In this document: one piece after another, positions 23,340 through 27,718 of the stretch | Numbering within the stretch: position 1 is the first letter of the stretch | Layout of the letters: each line of letters opens with the position of its first letter | Origin: JANLSE01 sp038214135 | Lineage (GTDB): Bacteria; Chloroflexota; Chloroflexia; Chloroflexales; Roseiflexaceae | DNA: 27,718 nt | Direction of reading: 5' to 3' | Assembly (NCBI GenBank): GCA_038214135.1 | Contig: JBBQSD010000078.1 | Location: 1 to 27,718, forward strand | Notes under the pieces: model-generated | The model's input: the letters and a program-made list of their open reading frames with translations, nothing else | Databases searched by the model: none | What the model was told of the DNA's origin: nothing | Position numbers and translations under genes: made by a program

Positions 23340-24539
23340 ATGAGCTATAACATCATTGACGATGGCCATATATCGAGCCCAGCTGGCTTTCGGGCAACCG
23401 GCGTTTCCGCTGGGTTAAAAGAAGTCCGCGCTCGCGATCTCGCGCTGATTTATTCGCAAAACCCCTGCCGTACGGCAGTCATCTTCACGACGAATGCAAT
23501 CCCGGCGGCACCGATCTATTTTAACCAAGCTATTCTCGCACGCAACCGCGAGGGTATTCGGGCTATCCTGGTGAATTCAGGCCATGCCAATGCTGGCACC
23601 GGGCAACCAGGGCTTGCCAATGCGGTTGAGTGTGCAAAACAGGCTGCCGATGAGCTTGAGGTACCACGCGATAGTGTGCTGCTAATGTCAGTTGGTCAGG
23701 TTGGCACACATCTGCCAATGGATAGGCTGCGTGATGGCATTCGGCGTGCGGCTTCCGAACTAGATAGCGGTGCAGGCCGAAGGGCGGCAATGGCTATTCT
23801 CACCACCGATGCTCGCCCAAAAGATCGTGCGCTGCGTGTGACATTGCGTGAAGGGCGCACCGTTCACCTGGCTGGCATGGCCAAGGGCAGTCGTCTGGCC
23901 CATCCACGTCAGGCATCAATACTGGCCATTCTCACAACCGATGCGCTGATTGAGCAGCGCTTGCTCGCACGTTCACTTGAGCAGAGTATTGCCCGTTCAC
24001 TGGGGCGGTTATCGCTCGATAGCGATATTAGCCCCAACGATGGCGTGCTGCTGCTGGCAAATGGCGCTGCTGGCGGGCCACCGATTGTCGACATCAACTC
24101 ATGGGAATATGGAGCCTGGCAGGAAGCACTCGATGCAATCTGTAGCGATCTGGCCCAGCAGATTGTTCGTGATACCGCCGTGAATGCCAAGCTTATCCAG
24201 ATCCAGGTACGCGGTGGAGCAAGTGATGAGCAGGCACGCCAGGTTGCAATAGCGGTTGCCCGTTCCTCGGCGGTGCGTTGGGCCTGTACCCGCAGTAACC
24301 CAAATTGGGGCAGCATCATGGTGGCAGTTGGCGGGAGCGGTGCCGAGATCCGCGCCGATGCGCTGGAAATTCGGGTTGGTTCGATCATTACAATGATCGA
24401 CAGCACCGCAACACGCTACGATAGCGCAGCAGTCGTGCAGGCACTCTCTGGCCCCGAGGTCGATCTGGTGATCGATCTGCACATGGGCAGCAGCACCGCA
24501 ATGGTCTGGACCTGCACACCAATGGGAGAGATGCCATGA
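23340..24539 (+). CDS. ArgJ-like protein with altered catalytic residues
   Basis: 399 residues, clearly of the ArgJ (glutamate N-acetyltransferase/ornithine acetyltransferase) family: SPAGFRATGVSAGLKEVR, ILVNSGHANAGTG, GMAKGS..., TTDA, SNPNWGSIMVAVGGSG. Key positions differ. The self-cleavage and nucleophile site, normally A-T-M-L after HPNM, reads A192-S193-I-L after HPRQ. The oxyanion-hole STG motif reads S117-V118-G119. The protein ends at WTCTPMGEMP, lacking the usual tail with the final conserved Tyr/Asn. No other arginine gene is nearby. It may be a paralogue with another function or a poorly active enzyme. A TTG 27 nt upstream is in frame, but family similarity starts at this ATG. It overlaps the next gene by 4 bp (ATGA). 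Confidence 0.85.
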   Translation: MSYNIIDDGHISSPAGFRATGVSAGLKEVRARDLALIYSQNPCRTAVIFTTNAIPAAPIYFNQAILARNREGIRAILVNSGHANAGTGQPGLANAVECAKQAADELEVPRDSVLLMSVGQVGTHLPMDRLRDGIRRAASELDSGAGRRAAMAILTTDARPKDRALRVTLREGRTVHLAGMAKGSRLAHPRQASILAILTTDALIEQRLLARSLEQSIARSLGRLSLDSDISPNDGVLLLANGAAGGPPIVDINSWEYGAWQEALDAICSDLAQQIVRDTAVNAKLIQIQVRGGASDEQARQVAIAVARSSAVRWACTRSNPNWGSIMVAVGGSGAEIRADALEIRVGSIITMIDSTATRYDSAAVVQALSGPEVDLVIDLHMGSSTAMVWTCTPMGEMP

Positions 24540-25228
24540 CCCAGAATCTACCGCTCTTTCCGCTGCATACTGTTCTCTATCCCGGAACGCCAATTGCCCT
24601 GCATATCTTTGAAGAGCGCTATCGCCAGATGATTGGCTGGTGCCTCGATCAGAGCGCGCCATTTGGCGTTGTCCTCATCCGTAATGGCAGCGAAGTCGAT
24701 CCCAATGATGCCTCTGTTCGCCAATTGCGTGAGCGCAGCGGAATTACGCCGCCTGGTAATACCGAAACGACCTCGGTGGCTATTGGCAGCAGCGCCCGGA
24801 TTGTGGATTGCCATCGCTTCGATGATGGTCGTTATTATCTCAACGCTATCGGCCTCCAGCGCTTTCGGGTGCAGACGATCACCCAGCAGCGGCCATACCT
24901 GATTGCAACTGTGCAGATTCTTGCCGATCAGGCTGAACCAGCGCTGCGATCACTTGCCTCCGATCTGCATGATCTCTATCGGCGCTTCTGGAAGGTGGCT
25001 GAAGTCGCCACTGGCCAGCGTCAGGTGATCGAAGCATTGCCAGAAGAACCAACCGAGCTTTCGTATACGCTCGCACATCTGCTGAATGTTGATCCACGTC
25101 TGAAGCAACGCTGGCTGGAAGCCGATACCCGCACACGGCTGCGTGAACTCACCGAGGCCATTCGATCCGAATTGGCTCTATTACCAGGGCAGCGCTCCGA
25201 TGGCAGCAGCCCTTGGTCACTCAACTAA
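24536..25228 (+). CDS. LON substrate-binding (LON_substr_bdg) domain protein
   Basis: 230 residues, corresponding only to the N-terminal domain of Lon protease: NLPLFPLHTVLYPGTPIALHIFEERYRQM at the start, FGVVLIRNGSEV, and GLQRFRV. The C-terminal helical half includes LAHLLNVDPRLKQRWLEADT. There is no AAA+ or protease domain. Such proteins are common and probably bind peptides or partner proteins; the function is unknown. Coupled to the ArgJ-like gene by an ATGA overlap; the next gene starts 1 nt after its stop. Confidence 0.92.
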   Translation: MTQNLPLFPLHTVLYPGTPIALHIFEERYRQMIGWCLDQSAPFGVVLIRNGSEVDPNDASVRQLRERSGITPPGNTETTSVAIGSSARIVDCHRFDDGRYYLNAIGLQRFRVQTITQQRPYLIATVQILADQAEPALRSLASDLHDLYRRFWKVAEVATGQRQVIEALPEEPTELSYTLAHLLNVDPRLKQRWLEADTRTRLRELTEAIRSELALLPGQRSDGSSPWSLN

Positions 25229-25229
25229 T

Positions 25230-25514
25230 ATGATCATTGGTGCTTGCACAATTACCCTGCAACTGCATGGTGTACACTCGCTCAAAGAGAAGCGTAGTAT
25301 CATCAAATCGCTGTTGGCGCGCATGCGCAATAGCTTTAATGTCGCGGCTGCCGAAGTTGAGGCCCAGGATTCGCACACAAGCGCGGTGATCGGTGTGGCC
25401 TGCGTCTCCGCATCATCCGATTATGCCCGTGGCCAACTAGAGGCGGTGATCCGCTGGATCGAAGAAGAACGCCCTGATGTGCCAGTTGTTGATTATGAGA
25501 TCGAGCTGCTTTGA
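25230..25514 (+). CDS. DUF503 family protein (YlxP-like)
   Basis: 94 residues, the normal length of DUF503/YlxP proteins: MIIGACTITLQLHGVHSLKEKRSI at the N-terminus, then FNVAAAEVEAQDSHTSAVIGVACVS. In many bacteria a YlxP gene lies beside rbfA or infB and has been linked to ribosome function; here that context is absent. The frame runs 29 codons further upstream inside the LON gene, but the ATG one base after the previous stop matches the family start. No ribosome binding site is visible, so translation is probably coupled. Confidence 0.93.
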   Translation: MIIGACTITLQLHGVHSLKEKRSIIKSLLARMRNSFNVAAAEVEAQDSHTSAVIGVACVSASSDYARGQLEAVIRWIEEERPDVPVVDYEIELL

Positions 25515-25520
25515 GCCATC

Positions 25521-26567
25521 ATGACCGATGACATCATTCCATATCCGTTTCTTGCGATCGTCGGCCAGGAGGAACTGAAGACGGCGCTGATTTTGGCGTT
25601 GGTTAACCCCCAGGTCGGCGGTGTGCTGCTGATCGGGCCATATGGCGTCGGCAAGACGACAGCAGTGCGTGGGTTGCTTGATCTGATGCCACAAACCGAG
25701 CGCGATGATCTCGATGAGCAGGGCCAGCCAATCACACGCCAGGAACGCATGCGCATCGTCGAACTGCCACTCAATGCCCGTATGGAAGATGTTGTCGGCG
25801 GCGTCAACGAGCGAGTCGCACTTGAGCAGCGGCGCTTTATCATGGAAGAAGGCGTGCTGGCGCGGGCGCATCGTAATCTGCTGTATATCGATGAAGTCAA
25901 CCTGCTCGATCCGCATATCATTGATGTCATCCTGGATGCTGCCGCACAGGGCCGCACACTCGTCCGCCGTGGGCCGGTCACACGCCTGTTCCCCTCACAG
26001 TTCATTTTGGTCGGTTCGATGAACCCGGAAGAAGGCGCGCTGCGCCCACAGATCCTGGATCGCTTCGGGCTGCGCGTGTGGGTCGCACCATTGGCCGATT
26101 CGGATCTACGCCTGGAATTGTATCGCCGGGTGCGCGATTTTCGCAGCGATGCTGATCTGTTCCGCAAGCGCTATGCTGCCGATACCGAAAAAGTTCGTGA
26201 GGAGATCGCCGCAGCACGCGAAGTGTTGCCATTCGTTACGGTTGCACCAGAAGCAGAACGCTATGCACTGCGCTGTATTGAACTGATGCACGTGCCATCC
26301 CATCGCGCCGAGATCGCCCTGCTGGAAGCCGCCCGCACCCGCGCCGCCGCCGATTATCGCGCAATGGCAACGATCGAGGATGTGCGGCGTTGTGCCCCAA
26401 TGGCGCTGCGCCAACGCCGTAGCCTGCCGATTGAACAATATGCCATCGGCGTCGCCGCCGAGGAAGCTGCCCTGGCCGAGGTATTAGCCCGCGCAGGCAA
26501 CCCCGATTCCCCGCCTGAACCACCGACACCAACGCCAACGCGCCGCCGCTCCCGAAAGCCCAAATAA
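25521..26567 (+). CDS. ChlI/BchI-like AAA+ ATPase (magnesium chelatase subunit I family)
   Basis: 348 residues. PFLAIVGQEELKTALILALV and the Walker A LLIGPYGVGKTT near residue 42 are followed by the family insert MRIVELPLNARMEDVVGGVN. Walker B is LLYIDEVNLLD, then VGSMNPEEGALRPQILDRFGL (sensor and arginine-finger region). These are strong ChlI/BchI traits. A Pro-rich then basic tail (residues about 330-348) is added. BchI drives Mg insertion in bacteriochlorophyll synthesis, but no bchD or bchH is here, and similar ATPases serve other partners such as VWA proteins. It starts 6 nt after the DUF503 gene and is followed 8 nt later by pyrC. Confidence 0.9.
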   Translation: MTDDIIPYPFLAIVGQEELKTALILALVNPQVGGVLLIGPYGVGKTTAVRGLLDLMPQTERDDLDEQGQPITRQERMRIVELPLNARMEDVVGGVNERVALEQRRFIMEEGVLARAHRNLLYIDEVNLLDPHIIDVILDAAAQGRTLVRRGPVTRLFPSQFILVGSMNPEEGALRPQILDRFGLRVWVAPLADSDLRLELYRRVRDFRSDADLFRKRYAADTEKVREEIAAAREVLPFVTVAPEAERYALRCIELMHVPSHRAEIALLEAARTRAAADYRAMATIEDVRRCAPMALRQRRSLPIEQYAIGVAAEEAALAEVLARAGNPDSPPEPPTPTPTRRRSRKPK

Positions 26568-26575
26568 AGGCCGTT

Positions 26576-27571
26576 ATGTCAATTACGCTCCATTCACCAC
26601 TCGATATGCATCTGCATTTCCGCGATGGGGCCATGCTCACAACTATTGCGCCATTGAGTGCTGGGCCATTTGCTGGTGGCGTGATCATGCCCAACCTTGT
26701 TCCACCAGTTGATTCACTGTCGCGCCTGTTGGCCTATCGGGCCGAAATTATGCATGCCACAGCGGGTAGTGGCTTCGAGCCATTCATGACATTATTCTTC
26801 CGCGAGTATAGCGAAGCAGAACTGATTGCCGCTCGCCCGCATCTGCTTGGCATTAAACTCTACCCTGCTGGTATCACCACCAATAGCGCAGGCGGTGTTC
26901 AGCATATCGATGATGCAGAACCAACATTGGCGTTGATGGAGCAACTCGGCATGCCATTACTCGTTCATGGCGAGAGCCATGGCTTTGTGCTGGATCGCGA
27001 GCTGGAATTTCTGGATGTGTATGATCATCTGGCGCGGCGCTTCCCCAAACTCACGATTGTGATGGAGCATATCACAACCCGCCAGGCCGTCGCATTTCTC
27101 GATCTGCATCCGAATGTGTTTGCAACCGTCACACTCCACCATCTGCTGATCACCCTTGATGATCTTGCCGGTGGGCATCTGCAACCGCATCTGTTCTGTA
27201 AACCGATTGCCAAACGGCCAGAGGATCGTGATGCTCTGCTTCAGGTGGCACTACGCGCCCACCCGAAATTGATGTTCGGTAGCGATTCGGCACCGCATCC
27301 CCAGCATGCCAAAGAAGCTGGCGGATGTGCAGCTGGCGTGTTTACTGCGCCAGTGATTCTGCCATTGTTGGCCGAATTGTTTGAACAGCATCACGCAATC
27401 GATCAGCTCCAGTCATTCATCTCCGATAACGCCTGCAAAATCTATCGCATCACGCCACCACAAAAAACAGTAACGCTGGTTGAGCGGCCCTGGATTGTGC
27501 CCGAGCGCTATGGCAGTGTCGTTCCATTCTATGCTGGCCGCGAACTGCGCTGGAATATTGCTAAGCACTGA
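26576..27571 (+). CDS. pyrC: Dihydroorotase, class II (PyrC)
   Basis: 331 residues; catalyses ring closure of carbamoyl-aspartate to dihydroorotate in pyrimidine synthesis. Metal-site motifs: DMHLHFRDG (His pair), GIKLYPAG (carbamylated Lys), LLVHGESHG, VMEHITTRQAV and FGSDSAPHP with the catalytic Asp. The length and motif spacing match the E. coli-type single-domain PyrC (about 348 residues) rather than the larger class I enzyme. AAAGG precedes the ATG by 5 nt. The stop overlaps the next start by one base (TGATG). Confidence 0.96.
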   Translation: MSITLHSPLDMHLHFRDGAMLTTIAPLSAGPFAGGVIMPNLVPPVDSLSRLLAYRAEIMHATAGSGFEPFMTLFFREYSEAELIAARPHLLGIKLYPAGITTNSAGGVQHIDDAEPTLALMEQLGMPLLVHGESHGFVLDRELEFLDVYDHLARRFPKLTIVMEHITTRQAVAFLDLHPNVFATVTLHHLLITLDDLAGGHLQPHLFCKPIAKRPEDRDALLQVALRAHPKLMFGSDSAPHPQHAKEAGGCAAGVFTAPVILPLLAELFEQHHAIDQLQSFISDNACKIYRITPPQKTVTLVERPWIVPERYGSVVPFYAGRELRWNIAKH

Positions 27572-27718
27572 TGAAATACCTTCTGCGCCTCGCGCCGATT
27601 GCCGCCCTGCTGCTGATTGGCGGATTAACTCTTTACACATACCGCGATTTGCCAGGGCGAGCCTTTGCCGCCGATGACTACCAGTGGCTGTTGAGTGTTC
27701 GTGATCTGGCCCCTGCCG
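27571..27718 (+). CDS. Start of a membrane-anchored protein (cut by window edge)
   Basis: Only 49 codons are visible, starting at an ATG overlapping the pyrC stop (TGATG). MKYLLRLAPIAALLLIGG is a signal anchor or first membrane helix. It is followed by a periplasmic-type loop with AADDYQWLLSVRDL. A paired acidic motif shortly after the first helix is seen in family 39-type GT-C glycosyltransferases, so that is a possibility. The remainder lies outside the window. Confidence 0.6.
   Translation, partial: MKYLLRLAPIAALLLIGGLTLYTYRDLPGRAFAADDYQWLLSVRDLAPA

Overview
The window looks like a chromosomal segment of a Chloroflexota bacterium, most likely class Chloroflexia. The clues are the Ala/Pro/Thr-rich linker behind the lipobox of the sugar-binding protein, a ChlI/BchI-like AAA+ ATPase, moderate GC, and several families of short GC-rich interspersed palindromes. 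This placement rests on pattern recognition, not on a marker gene search. No rRNA, tRNA, CRISPR array, transposase or phage gene was recognised.

Layout. 1-3178 holds the N-terminal part of a multi-pass membrane protein (minus, cut by the window edge), a small tyrosine/dual-specificity phosphatase (minus), a stand-alone Lrp/AsnC effector-binding domain protein (plus) and an EamA-type exporter (minus). 3206-3564 is a seven-unit tandem repeat with a 47-bp then 54-bp period, built around a palindrome. A 563-aa protein whose C-terminal half looks like a nucleoside phosphorylase follows (3667-5358). Next come about 1 kb of apparently non-coding DNA with a strong 18-bp-stem hairpin, and then tsaD, which looks leaderless and carries a hydrophilic insertion.

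7523-18696 is the centre of the window: eleven consecutive minus-strand genes that look like one transcription unit. In transcription order they are a GntR/UTRA regulator, a bicupin, a ROK sugar kinase, an ABC sugar-binding lipoprotein, two permeases, a GFOR-type dehydrogenase, a glucosamine-6-phosphate deaminase homologue (NagB), a short-chain epimerase/dehydrogenase, a second GFOR-type dehydrogenase and a betaine-homocysteine methyltransferase-like protein. A near-consensus promoter (TTGACA, 17 bp, TACAAT) precedes the regulator. A site matching the DasR/NagR-type operator (ACTGGTATAGACCACT) sits just downstream of the predicted start point. I infer an inducible amino-sugar uptake and catabolism operon. 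It has no deacetylase (NagA) and no transport ATPase, and it has unusual oxidoreductases, so the substrate and route may not be the standard GlcNAc pathway.

18832-21727 (minus) encodes a biotin carboxylase/BCCP fusion overlapping an extended-SDR nucleotide-sugar epimerase. 21774-21945 holds two more palindromic repeat elements. 22069-27718 is a compact plus-strand run: RlmI-like rRNA methyltransferase, an ArgJ-like protein with altered catalytic residues, a LON-domain protein, a DUF503 protein, a ChlI-like AAA+ ATPase, dihydroorotase PyrC, and the start of a membrane protein cut by the right edge.
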